In this document: positions 57,789 to 64,000 of the stretch, piece after piece
Numbering within the stretch: position 1 is the stretch's first letter
How the letters are laid out: each line of letters begins with the position of its first letter
Assembly (NCBI GenBank): GCA_021496505.1
Contig: CP053031.1
Span: 2,162,001 to 2,226,000 of the forward strand
Length of the DNA: 64,000 nt
Direction: 5' to 3'
Origin: Thermoleophilia bacterium SCSIO 60948
GTDB lineage: Bacteria; Actinomycetota; Thermoleophilia; Solirubrobacterales; 70-9
Made by a program: the position numbers and the translations under genes
The notes under the pieces: model-generated
Databases searched by the model: none
The model's input: the letters and a program-made list of their open reading frames with translations, nothing else
Told to the model about the DNA's origin: nothing

Positions 57789-59789
57789 CTACTTCCCTTT
57801 CCAGTTCGCGCTCCGCTTGCCGAGGAAGGCGGAGATGCCCTCCTTGGCGTCCTCGGTCGCGAACGCGTCGGCGAAGCCCTGCTTCTCGTCCTCGATCCCG
57901 TCGGCGAGCTCGGAACCGCCCGAGACCCGCTTGATCCCGGCCATCGCGAGCGGTGCCTGCGCGGCGAGCTTGCGGGCCCACGCGACGGCGGTGTCGAACA
58001 GCTCGTGGTCGGGCACGACCCGGGTCACGAGGCCGATCTCGTAGGCCGACTCCGCGGTGATCGCATCGCCGGTCAGGTTCATCTCGAGCGCGCGCTCGGC
58101 GCCGACCAGGCGCGGCAGGCGCTGCGTGCCGCCGAGGCCCGGGATCAGGCCGAGCTTGATCTCGGGCTGACCGAACATCGCCGACTCGGCGGCGATCCGG
58201 AAGTCGCACGCCATCGCGAGCTCGCAACCGCCGCCGTAGGCGATCGCGTTGACCGCCGCGATCGTCGCCAGACGGCCCTCGCCGAGCTCGCGGAAAAGCG
58301 CGTGGCCTGTGTCGATCATCTCGGCGCCCGAGGACTCGTCCATCTGGGTGAAGCCCTTGATGTCGGCCCCGGCCGAGAACACGACCGGGATCGCCGAGGC
58401 GATCACGAGCGCGCGGATCGACTCGTCGTCCTCGAGCTGGTGGTAGATGCCGTGGAGATCGGAGATCACCTGCGGCGAGATCGAGTTCATCGGCGCGTTG
58501 GCGAGCCAGGCGATCGCGTAGCCGTCGCGGCGCTCGAGCTTGATCGTCTCGCGGTCGTGCTCCGGATCGGACTGCGGATAGGCGTAGAAGCCCTGTCCGG
58601 ACTTCGTCCCGAGCCGGCCCTGCTGGACCAGCCGCCGCAGCGTGATCGGCGGAGCGAAGCGCTCGCCGTCGGACTCCTCGTAGGCCTCGAGCTTCTCGAG
58701 CACGACGTCGAGCCCGGTGATGTCGGCCTTCATGAACGGCGGGAACAGGCCGCGGCGCGGGTCCATGCCGGCGCCGGCCATCATCCCGAGGTCGATCTCA
58801 CGCGCGCCCGCGACGCCCTCCTCGATCAGCGAGCAGGCCTCGACGAGCGACTTCAGCCACATCAACTCGACGACGCGCTCCTTGTCGGGCTCGGCGTCGC
58901 CCGGGATCTGCGCCTCGCCGTTCTCGAAGAACCCCGAGCCGCCGGACTTGGCGCCGAGCTTGCCCTCCGAGACGAGCTTCTGGAGCCCGGTGTGGACGTA
59001 GAACGAGTCGCCGTAGGACTCGTTGAGGTGCTCGGCGACGTGGCAGACGGTGTCGAGGCCGAGCAGGTCGTTGAGGAAGAACGGCCCCATCGGCGCCGCC
59101 TTCGCCTCGGAGATCGCGTGATCGATCTTCGCGATCGAGAGCCCCTTGGTCTCCTGCTCGCGCATCACCTCGCCGAGCGCCGAGATCAGGATCCGGTTGA
59201 CGACGAAGCCCGGGACCTCGTTGCAGGTGATCGGCTGCTTGCGGATCGCCTGGGCGAAGTTGAGCGCCGTGGCGACCGTCTCGGGCGAGGTCTCGAGCCC
59301 CTCGATGATCTCGAGCAGAGGCATGACCGAGGCCGGATAGAAGAAGTGGAAGCCGACGACCTTGTCGGGCCGGAGCGTCGCGTCGGCCATCTCGGTGATC
59401 GACAGCGACGAGGTGTTCGACGCGAGGATCGCGTGGCCCGGGGTGACCGCGTCGAGCTCCTTGAAGACGGTCTCCTTGATCTGGATCCGCTCCGGTGCGG
59501 CCTCGATCACGAAGTCGACGTCGCCGAAGCTGTCGTAGGAGGTCGTGCCCTCGATCCGGCCCATGACCGCCTCGAGCTGGGCGTCGGCCTGCTCCTGGGT
59601 CAGCTTCTCCTTCTTGACCAGGCGGGCGAGCTGGCCCTGGGTGACCTCGCGGGCCTTCTCTAGGCCCTGGTCGACGAACTTCTGGTCGATGTCCTTGAGC
59701 ACGACGGGGATGTCGGCCGCGGCGACCGCCTGAGCGATCTCTCCGCCCATCGTGCCGGCGCCGACGACGGCGGCCTTGAAGACGAACAT
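57789..59789 (-). CDS. 3-hydroxyacyl-CoA dehydrogenase / enoyl-CoA hydratase bifunctional enzyme (FadN-like order)
   Basis: This 666-residue beta-oxidation protein has the dehydrogenase first: NAD-binding [33 protein letters not shown], the catalytic histidine in [19 protein letters not shown] and the C-terminal 3HCDH domains. An enoyl-CoA hydratase follows from about residue 410 ([70 protein letters not shown] with both catalytic glutamates). The order is opposite to FadB/FadJ and like Bacillus FadN. The ATG at 59789 has AAGGAG about twelve bases upstream and a TAGCCT at 59838-59843, giving a leader of about 45 bases. No thiolase gene is adjacent. Confidence 0.93.
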   Translation of the reverse strand: MFVFKAAVVGAGTMGGEIAQAVAAADIPVVLKDIDQKFVDQGLEKAREVTQGQLARLVKKEKLTQEQADAQLEAVMGRIEGTTSYDSFGDVDFVIEAAPERIQIKETVFKELDAVTPGHAILASNTSSLSITEMADATLRPDKVVGFHFFYPASVMPLLEIIEGLETSPETVATALNFAQAIRKQPITCNEVPGFVVNRILISALGEVMREQETKGLSIAKIDHAISEAKAAPMGPFFLNDLLGLDTVCHVAEHLNESYGDSFYVHTGLQKLVSEGKLGAKSGGSGFFENGEAQIPGDAEPDKERVVELMWLKSLVEACSLIEEGVAGAREIDLGMMAGAGMDPRRGLFPPFMKADITGLDVVLEKLEAYEESDGERFAPPITLRRLVQQGRLGTKSGQGFYAYPQSDPEHDRETIKLERRDGYAIAWLANAPMNSISPQVISDLHGIYHQLEDDESIRALVIASAIPVVFSAGADIKGFTQMDESSGAEMIDTGHALFRELGEGRLATIAAVNAIAYGGGCELAMACDFRIAAESAMFGQPEIKLGLIPGLGGTQRLPRLVGAERALEMNLTGDAITAESAYEIGLVTRVVPDHELFDTAVAWARKLAAQAPLAMAGIKRVSGGSELADGIEDEKQGFADAFATEDAKEGISAFLGKRSANWKGK

Positions 59790-59837
59790 GTGTGGTCTCA
59801 GCTCCTTGGTTTCGGGTGGCCTGAGAGTGGCCGGGGG

Positions 59838-59843
59838 AGGCTA
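59838..59843 (-). promoter_or_regulatory. -10-like TAGCCT of the beta-oxidation fusion gene
   Basis: TAGCCT on the minus strand lies 48 bases before the ATG. Here the mRNA would have a leader containing AAGGAG, in contrast to the leaderless genes. Confidence 0.35.
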
Positions 59844-59922
59844 TCTGGAAGAGGCGTGTGTCAGTTCGCGGACGGAGCGCCTGGCCTCTCGCTTCTGTGG
59901 AGGATCAGGCGCCGTCGCTCGC

Positions 59923-60513
59923 TCACGAGACCACCCGGTAGCGGATGTGCGTGACGCCCGGCGCCTCGAGTACGCGCACGACCTCGAGGTCGATGTGCTG
60001 GGGACCGAGCCCGTCGAACAGTCGCCGGCCCTCGCCGAGCAGGACCGGCACGAGGTGTATCTCGAGCTCGTCGAGGACCCCTGCGCGGAGCAGCGACTGC
60101 GTGAGCTCGGCGCCGTGGACCATCACATCGCGCCCGCCGGCCGACTCCTTGGCCTGTCGCATCGCGCTCTCGACCCCGTCGGTCACGTAGTGGACGTTCT
60201 CCCACTCGTGCTCGGGCGGCTCGTCACGGGTCGGGACGTAGATCTGGACGCCGTCGTGGTGATCTCCGTCCCAGTGACCACCGTGGTCGAACGTTCGGCG
60301 GCCGGTCAGGACCGCGCCGGTCGACATCATCTCGTCGAATATCCGGCGGCTCTCACCCTCCGGCGCGAAGCTCAGGTCGGTGCCCGAGCCTGAGAGGTTG
60401 AGCCAATCGTGGAGCACCATTCCGTCGGTGCCCAGGCCCTGGGCCTCGGTGTCGTTCGGACCGGCGATGAAGCCGTCGAGCGACATCGACATGTAGAGGA
60501 TCGACTTGGACAT
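59923..60513 (-). CDS. Dihydrofolate reductase family protein (RibD C-terminal type)
   Basis: This 196-residue protein has a single DHFR/RibD-C domain. MSMSLDGFIAGPNDTEAQGLG is the standard opening, followed by GAVLTGRRTFDHGGHWDG, VYVP-type strand IYVPTRDEPP, VMVHGAELTQSLLRAGVLDELEIHLVPVLLGEGRRLFDGL and a last strand VTHIRYRV. Members of this group are NADPH-dependent reductases of unknown substrate, not true folate reductases. The ATG at 60513 has GGGAGA just upstream. It is third in an ArsR, SRPBCC, DHFR-like operon, a combination seen repeatedly in actinobacteria. Confidence 0.88.
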   Translation of the reverse strand: MSKSILYMSMSLDGFIAGPNDTEAQGLGTDGMVLHDWLNLSGSGTDLSFAPEGESRRIFDEMMSTGAVLTGRRTFDHGGHWDGDHHDGVQIYVPTRDEPPEHEWENVHYVTDGVESAMRQAKESAGGRDVMVHGAELTQSLLRAGVLDELEIHLVPVLLGEGRRLFDGLGPQHIDLEVVRVLEAPGVTHIRYRVVS

Positions 60514-60527
60514 GGGTCTCCCTTTCG

Positions 60528-60989
60528 TCAGGACTCCGCGCCGGGCTCGCCGCCGGTACCGAGCACGCGCTCGATGCGGTCGAACGCGTGCGGGACGCCG
60601 ATCGTGTGCTCGTGGCGCAGGTATTCGGTCGGGAAGCCCGACTGGACCATCGTCATCAGCGTGCCGCCGTCGCGGTCCTCGAACGTGTACTCGAGCCGGG
60701 TCGCGAAGCTCGAACCGTCGAGCCGCGTCTCGGTCGACGCGATCAGGATCCGGTTCGGAGGCTCGATCGCCTCGAAGACGTGGTCGTGGCGATAGAGCTC
60801 ATCCGGCGATGGGCCGAAGCGGATCGACCAGCGGCCCCCGACCCGCAGATCGCACTTCGACTCGACGACCCACCCATCCCAGTCCTTCCCATAGAGCTCG
60901 CGTTGGCCCTCCGGGCTCGTGAAGACCTCGAAGACGCGCTCGGCTGGGGCCGCGATCAGCCGCTCGTATCTCGCCTCACGTTCGGTCAC
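60528..60989 (-). CDS. SRPBCC (AHSA1/activator of Hsp90 ATPase) domain protein
   Basis: This 153-residue START/Bet v1-like protein opens YERLIAAPAERVFEVFTSPEGQRELYG, the signature of the AHSA1 group, with DLRVGGRWSIRFGPS and the closing LVxT-type strands TRLEYTFEDRDGGTLMTMVQSGFP. These proteins hold hydrophobic ligands in a deep cavity. It is co-transcribed with an ArsR regulator whose stop overlaps its GTG start (GTGA, 60986-60989). ArsR plus SRPBCC pairs are widespread, and the regulator usually controls the pair. The ligand is unknown. Confidence 0.9.
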   Translation of the reverse strand: MTEREARYERLIAAPAERVFEVFTSPEGQRELYGKDWDGWVVESKCDLRVGGRWSIRFGPSPDELYRHDHVFEAIEPPNRILIASTETRLDGSSFATRLEYTFEDRDGGTLMTMVQSGFPTEYLRHEHTIGVPHAFDRIERVLGTGGEPGAES

Positions 60990-61321
60990 GACTCCTCCGC
61001 ACCGCGCTCGACATAGGCGCCGAACCGATCGAGGCGCGACTCCCAGGCGCGCCGGTACTCGGCCATCCAGCGCTCGGCGTCGTCGAGGCTCGCCGCGCCG
61101 AGCCGGCAGTGGCGAGAGCGCCCCACCTTCTCGGTCGCCACGAGGTCGGCTCGCTCGAGGATCGCGACATGCTTCTTGACGCCGTTCAGGGTCAGCCCGT
61201 AGGGCTCGGCGAGCTCGCTGATCGTCGCCGAGTCGGAGCCGAGCGACTTGAGGATCCCGCGCCGGGTCGGGTCCGACAGGGCGAAGAAGGTGGCGTCGAG
61301 GTCTGTTGTTACTGCACCGAT
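60986..61321 (-). CDS. ArsR family transcriptional regulator with apparent ATC start codon
   Basis: The predicted 111-residue protein has a winged helix: LDATFFALSDPTRRGILKSLG, the recognition segment TISELAEPYGLTLNGVKKHVAILERADLV and the wing TEKVGRSRHCRLG, ending in a helix with ERWMAEYRRAWESRLDRF. No metal-binding cysteine pair is present. The frame is bounded by TAA at 61334-61332 and contains no ATG, GTG or TTG before the first helix. ATC at 61321 (then GGT GCA GTA) is preceded both by AAGGTGA (ribosome-binding-like) and by TAAGGT six bases upstream, the same geometry as the ATG/GTG leaderless genes here. It is first in the operon with the SRPBCC and DHFR-like genes. Confidence 0.8.
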   Translation of the reverse strand: MGAVTTDLDATFFALSDPTRRGILKSLGSDSATISELAEPYGLTLNGVKKHVAILERADLVATEKVGRSRHCRLGAASLDDAERWMAEYRRAWESRLDRFGAYVERGAEES

Positions 61322-61327
61322 CGGTTC

Positions 61328-61333
61328 ACCTTA
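61328..61333 (-). promoter_or_regulatory. -10-like TAAGGT in front of the ArsR gene
   Basis: TAAGGT, six bases, ATC at 61321 on the minus strand. It is the one member of the leaderless set that lacks a standard start codon. Confidence 0.45.
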
Positions 61334-61434
61334 GCAGCATCGAGCCCCCGCAACGCGGATCGCTTGCGCAGGCCCCCGGCCCGGGGTTTGATGGACGCGA
61401 GGGATCGAACCTGTCCGTCCACGGGAGGGATGAG

Positions 61435-62097
61435 ATGATCAGGAGGTACTCGCTGGCGCTGGTGGTCGTGCTGCTGGTGGCCCTGCCGGTAGGGATCGCG
61501 GTGGCGCGCGGACCGGCGAGCGTCGACTGCGCGGCCAACCCGAAGCCCGCCTGCAAGGGGACGCTCGGGCCCGACTCGATCAGCGGTGAGAACGTGGTCG
61601 ACGGGGACCGGGGCTCGCGTGACGAGATCAGCGGCCTCGCGGGGCCGGACTCGGTCTACGCCAACGGCGGCAAGGACGTCGTCCACGGCGACGGCGGCAA
61701 CGACGAGGTCAACGGCGGCGAGGGTGACGACGAGGTCTATGGCGACGCCGGGAACGACACCGGGATCGAGGGCGCAGGCGGCAACGACAAGGTCTACGGC
61801 GGCCCCGGCGACGACGGCGTCGTCTCCGACGACGAGGGCGAGCTCGAGGGCGGCTTCGGCGACAACCTCGTGAGCGGCGGTGAGGGCGACGACGAGATCG
61901 ACGCCAACGCAAGCGAACCGGGTGACGTCGAGAAGCTGTTCGGCGGCCAGGGACGCGATGAGATCGCCGCCGACGACGGTCAGCGAGACATCATCGACTG
62001 CGGCAAGGGCACCGATCGGGTCGACTTCGACCCTGGCGTCGACACGCTCAAGCGCGGGACCTGCGAGAACCGCAACCCGGTTCTGCCGGGGCGCTAG
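61435..62097 (+). CDS. Secreted RTX-like calcium-binding repeat protein, copy 1
   Basis: This 220-residue exported protein has a signal peptide at about 1-25 (MIRRYSLALVVVLLVALPVGIAVARG), a short cysteine-containing segment (DCAANPKPACKGT), then glycine/aspartate repeats of the hemolysin type: GGKDVVHGDGGNDEVNGGEGDDEVYGD, GGNDKVYGGPGDDG, GGEGDDEIDAN. RTX nonapeptides bind calcium and form a beta roll. It ends with the motif IIDCGKGTDRVDFDPGVDTLKRGTCE, which is shared by the next two genes. No type I secretion signal or exporter is seen; export is Sec-dependent. The ATG at 61435 has GGGAGGG just upstream. The role is unknown, possibly a cell-surface protein. Confidence 0.85.
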   Translation: MIRRYSLALVVVLLVALPVGIAVARGPASVDCAANPKPACKGTLGPDSISGENVVDGDRGSRDEISGLAGPDSVYANGGKDVVHGDGGNDEVNGGEGDDEVYGDAGNDTGIEGAGGNDKVYGGPGDDGVVSDDEGELEGGFGDNLVSGGEGDDEIDANASEPGDVEKLFGGQGRDEIAADDGQRDIIDCGKGTDRVDFDPGVDTLKRGTCENRNPVLPGR

Positions 62098-62148
62098 GGA
62101 CCGGCCGGATCGCTTGTCCCCTCCGGGGGGCCGTGGTTGGATTGCCGG

Positions 62149-62796
62149 ATGCGGGGGATCACGATTCTCGCGGCGCTGGTGATCGTCGCGACGAGCGCGG
62201 GCGTCGCGGTGTCGGGTCCCGTCGCGGCCATCGACTGCTCCGCGGATCCGAACCCCGAGTGCGAGGGAACGCCGAGCCCTGACGTGATCACGGGCGAAGA
62301 CGTCGACGACGGTGTCGACGGAGCCGATGACGAGATCGACGCCCTCGGCGGGCGCGATCAGGTCGACGCCCGAAGCGGGGACGACGTCATCCGCGGCGGC
62401 GACAGCGGCGACTCGATCCTGGGCGGCGAGGGCGACGACAGGATCCTCGGCGGCGGCGGCGAGGACGTCAAGCTGAGTGGCGGTGGCGGCGACGACGTCG
62501 TCCTCGGCGGCGCCACGAACGACGGGATCCTCGACGACCCCGAGGGCGACCTCGAGGGTGGAATCGGCGACAACGTCGTCAAGGGCGGTCGAAACAACGA
62601 CGCGATCGACGCCAACGAGAGCGGGCCGGGCGACGTGGAGCGACTCTTCGGCGGCAACCGCCCCGACCAGATCACGGCCGCCGACGGTCAGCGCGACGTG
62701 ATCGACTGCGGTAGGGGGACCGACTCGGTCCAGTTCGACCTCGGGATCGACAAGTTGAAGAGCTGCGAGTTCAAGGATCCGGTGTCGGACGGTTGA
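62149..62796 (+). CDS. Secreted RTX-like calcium-binding repeat protein, copy 2
   Basis: A 215-residue paralog of the preceding protein. It has a signal peptide (MRGITILAALVIVATSAGVAVSG), the pair of cysteines in DCSADPNPECEGT, RTX-like repeats (GGDSGDSILGGEGDDRILGGGGED, GGGGDDVVLGG) and the same ending DVIDCGRGTDSVQFDLGIDKLKSCE. The repeat region is the most regular of the three. I chose the ATG at 62149; an in-frame ATG four codons earlier at 62137 is less like the paralogs. It is 51 bases after copy 1. The long frame on the opposite strand here is a composition shadow. Confidence 0.83.
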   Translation: MRGITILAALVIVATSAGVAVSGPVAAIDCSADPNPECEGTPSPDVITGEDVDDGVDGADDEIDALGGRDQVDARSGDDVIRGGDSGDSILGGEGDDRILGGGGEDVKLSGGGGDDVVLGGATNDGILDDPEGDLEGGIGDNVVKGGRNNDAIDANESGPGDVERLFGGNRPDQITAADGQRDVIDCGRGTDSVQFDLGIDKLKSCEFKDPVSDG

Positions 62797-62835
62797 TCCG
62801 CCGGGAAGCGCCAGGACAGACATGGGAGTGGAGAG

Positions 62836-63483
62836 ATGAAACGTAGGTCGACGCTGCTGATCGTCGCGGCACTTCTCGTGTCGCTGCCCGTCGGGGTCGC
62901 GGTCGCGCGAGGGATCGTCAACGCAAAGGACTGCACGGCCAACCCGAAGGCCGTCTGCAAGGGCACCGACGGCCGGGACGACATCACCGGCGAGGACGTC
63001 GCCGACGGCGTCGAGGGGAACCGCGACAAGATCGACGCGCGCAAGGGTGGCGATCTCGTCGACGGCAACAACGGCAAGGACATCGTCCACGGCGACGGCG
63101 GCAACGACAACGTCAACGGCGACGAGGGCAATGACGAGGTCTACGGCGACCGCGGCAACGACTCCGACGTCGAGGGCGACGACGGCGACGACAAGGTCTC
63201 GGGCGGCCCCGGTGACGACGGAGGCAACGAAGGCGGCGAGGGCGAGCTCGAGGGCGGTCTCGGCAGCAACGTCGTCAGAGGCAACGCCGGCGATGACCAC
63301 ATCGACGCCAACGCCAGCGAGCCCGGCGACGTCGAGGAGATCTTCGGCGGCCCCGACGACGACGTCATCTACGCCAACGACGGCGTTCTCGATCGGATCA
63401 ACTGCGGGAAGGGCGACGACCTGGTCGCCGCCGATCCAGTGCTCGACGAGTTGATCAGCTGCGAGAACCTGATCACCCGCTAG
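62836..63483 (+). CDS. Secreted RTX-like calcium-binding repeat protein, copy 3
   Basis: A 215-residue third member with signal peptide MKRRSTLLIVAALLVSLPVGVAVARG and cysteine segment DCTANPKAVCKGT. Repeats such as GGDLVDGNNGKDIVHGDGGNDNVNGD, GNDEVYGDRGNDSD and AGDDHIDANASEPGDVEEIFGG closely follow copy 1, and it ends INCGKGDDLVAADPVLDELISCE. Copies 1 and 3 share more sequence with each other (HGDGGND, DANASEPGDVE) than with copy 2. The ATG has GGAGAG directly upstream. The calcium-binding Asp/Gly positions are kept. The three genes form a tandem array on the plus strand. Confidence 0.84.
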   Translation: MKRRSTLLIVAALLVSLPVGVAVARGIVNAKDCTANPKAVCKGTDGRDDITGEDVADGVEGNRDKIDARKGGDLVDGNNGKDIVHGDGGNDNVNGDEGNDEVYGDRGNDSDVEGDDGDDKVSGGPGDDGGNEGGEGELEGGLGSNVVRGNAGDDHIDANASEPGDVEEIFGGPDDDVIYANDGVLDRINCGKGDDLVAADPVLDELISCENLITR

Positions 63484-63504
63484 CGGCGATCCTCCCGGCT
63501 TCGC

Positions 63505-64000
63505 TTAGGGCGTCGGCGTCGCCGAGCCGATCGCCTGCGAACCGACGACCGAGAGCAGCCTGAGCTTGTCGTGGTCCTCGGTGCCGGGGGTCGCGGTGTA
63601 GACGAGCAGCGACTGGCCGTCGTCCTCTGAGACGAGCGCCTGGCAGTCGAGCTCGATCCGCCCGACGCTCGGGTGGATCAGCCGCTTGCGATGCGAGGCG
63701 CGCATCATCACCTCGTGCTCGCTCCAGATCCGCGCGAACTCCTCGCTGTCTGCGCGTAGCCGCTCGAGGAGCTCCTCGACCTCGGGGTCGTCGGGGTACC
63801 GGGAGGCCAGCATCCGCCCGCCGGCGACGAAGCCGCGGGTCATCGGCTCGCGGTCCTCGGGCGCATAGCGCTCGCGCTCGGCGGGGTCGCAGAACCAGCG
63901 ATAGACGTGGTAGCGGTGCGGTCCGGTGAACCGCATCTGGTCGCCGAGCAGCGCGAGCGCGAACTCGTTCTGCGCCAGGGTCTCGGTGAGCGCGGAGAGG
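63505..64000 (-). CDS. MmyB-type transcriptional regulator, C-terminal part
   Basis: The gene runs off the end of the window; about 165 C-terminal residues are seen. They match the MmyB-like ligand-binding domain attached to XRE helix-turn-helix regulators: LLGDQMRFTGPHRYHVYRWFCDPAERERY, then a helical block (EVEELLERLRADSEEFARIWSEHEVMMRASHRKRLIHPSVGRIELDCQAL) and a last strand DGQSLLVYTATPGTEDHDKLRLLSVVG. In this family the domain binds a fatty acid-like ligand, and the DNA-binding domain should lie beyond base 64000. Its target genes are unknown. The stop is TAA at 63507-63505. Confidence 0.85.
   Translation of the reverse strand, partial: LSALTETLAQNEFALALLGDQMRFTGPHRYHVYRWFCDPAERERYAPEDREPMTRGFVAGGRMLASRYPDDPEVEELLERLRADSEEFARIWSEHEVMMRASHRKRLIHPSVGRIELDCQALVSEDDGQSLLVYTATPGTEDHDKLRLLSVVGSQAIGSATPTP

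Noticed and set aside
61309-63300. 663-residue open frame on the minus strand opposite the RTX-like genes
   Set aside because: Its Val/Ala/Asp-repetitive product mirrors the GAC/GGC repeats of the plus-strand genes, which have signal peptides, ribosome-binding sites and family motifs. It also covers the ArsR promoter region.

Overview
The window is one stretch of a high-GC (roughly 70 percent by eye) bacterial chromosome with dense, mostly minus-strand genes and many 4-base GTGA/ATGA overlaps inside operons. The gene set (radA-disA-carD-ispD-ispF, carD and disA together, DUF4383, RskA-type anti-sigma factor, a SigH-like sigma factor, folate genes behind ftsH/tilS/hpt) points to an actinomycete-type Gram-positive. 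I infer a deep lineage such as Thermoleophilia (Solirubrobacterales), without proof from rRNA. There is one tRNA and no rRNA, insertion sequence, prophage or CRISPR array.

Layout. 1-6.8 kb: partial VOC protein, ABC-2 exporter, uvrC-rapZ, enoyl-CoA hydratase plus a lipoprotein cupredoxin, MaoC dehydratase. 6.9-10.2 kb: an operon of two TadE-like pseudopilins and a large TadG-VanY-lytic transglycosylase fusion. 10.2-14.4 kb: phosphate permease with its DUF47 partner, pterin dehydratase, cobalamin-binding-like protein, rhomboid protease. 14.4-21.2 kb: two ECF sigma factor modules, a PlsC-GpsA fusion, an iron-dependent dehydrogenase, tRNA-Thr and sigH. 21.4-30 kb: rlmB-type methylase, cysS, an acyl-CoA synthetase with an acidic insert, methyltransferase, ispF, PHP phosphatase, DUF389 protein, ispD, carD. 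30-36 kb: disA, radA, a 570-base gene-free stretch with a striking branched inverted repeat, and clpC. 36-47 kb: lysS-greA, dus-coaX, a GST-like protein, and the ftsH-folP-folB-folK cluster with hpt and tilS. 47-56 kb: MerR-headed adenylate cyclase, SCP2-like protein, SMR transporter, acyltransferase, sugar epimerase, an 11-residue-repeat protein, a degenerate nucleoside phosphorylase and an 869-residue secreted cell-wall hydrolase. 57-64 kb: sirtuin, a 3-hydroxyacyl-CoA dehydrogenase/enoyl-CoA hydratase, an ArsR-SRPBCC-DHFR operon, three tandem secreted RTX-like repeat proteins and a partial MmyB-type regulator.

How it works together. Much of the window is core housekeeping: isoprenoid precursors (IspD, IspF), folate (FolP/B/K, pterin dehydratase), DNA repair and c-di-AMP (UvrC, RadA, DisA), proteolysis (ClpC, FtsH), translation (CysS, LysS, TilS, Dus, RlmB), CoA (CoaX) and phospholipid entry (PlsC-GpsA, a second acyltransferase). 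A second theme is the envelope: two multi-domain peptidoglycan hydrolases, TadE/TadG proteins and secreted repeat proteins.

Points of most interest. (1) A 32-bp nearly perfect stem at 33191-33309 enclosing two hairpins with the same AUGGAU hexaloop, a candidate plus-strand structured RNA. (2) A -10-like hexamer TANNNT sits 6-9 bases before the start codon of about sixteen genes, implying widespread leaderless mRNAs. (3) Three well-conserved genes (ArsR, DUF4383, ispD) have no ATG/GTG/TTG where the family start should be. (4) Unusual fusions: PlsC-GpsA, TadG-VanY-SLT, SLT-LytM-M15 and MerR-cyclase.
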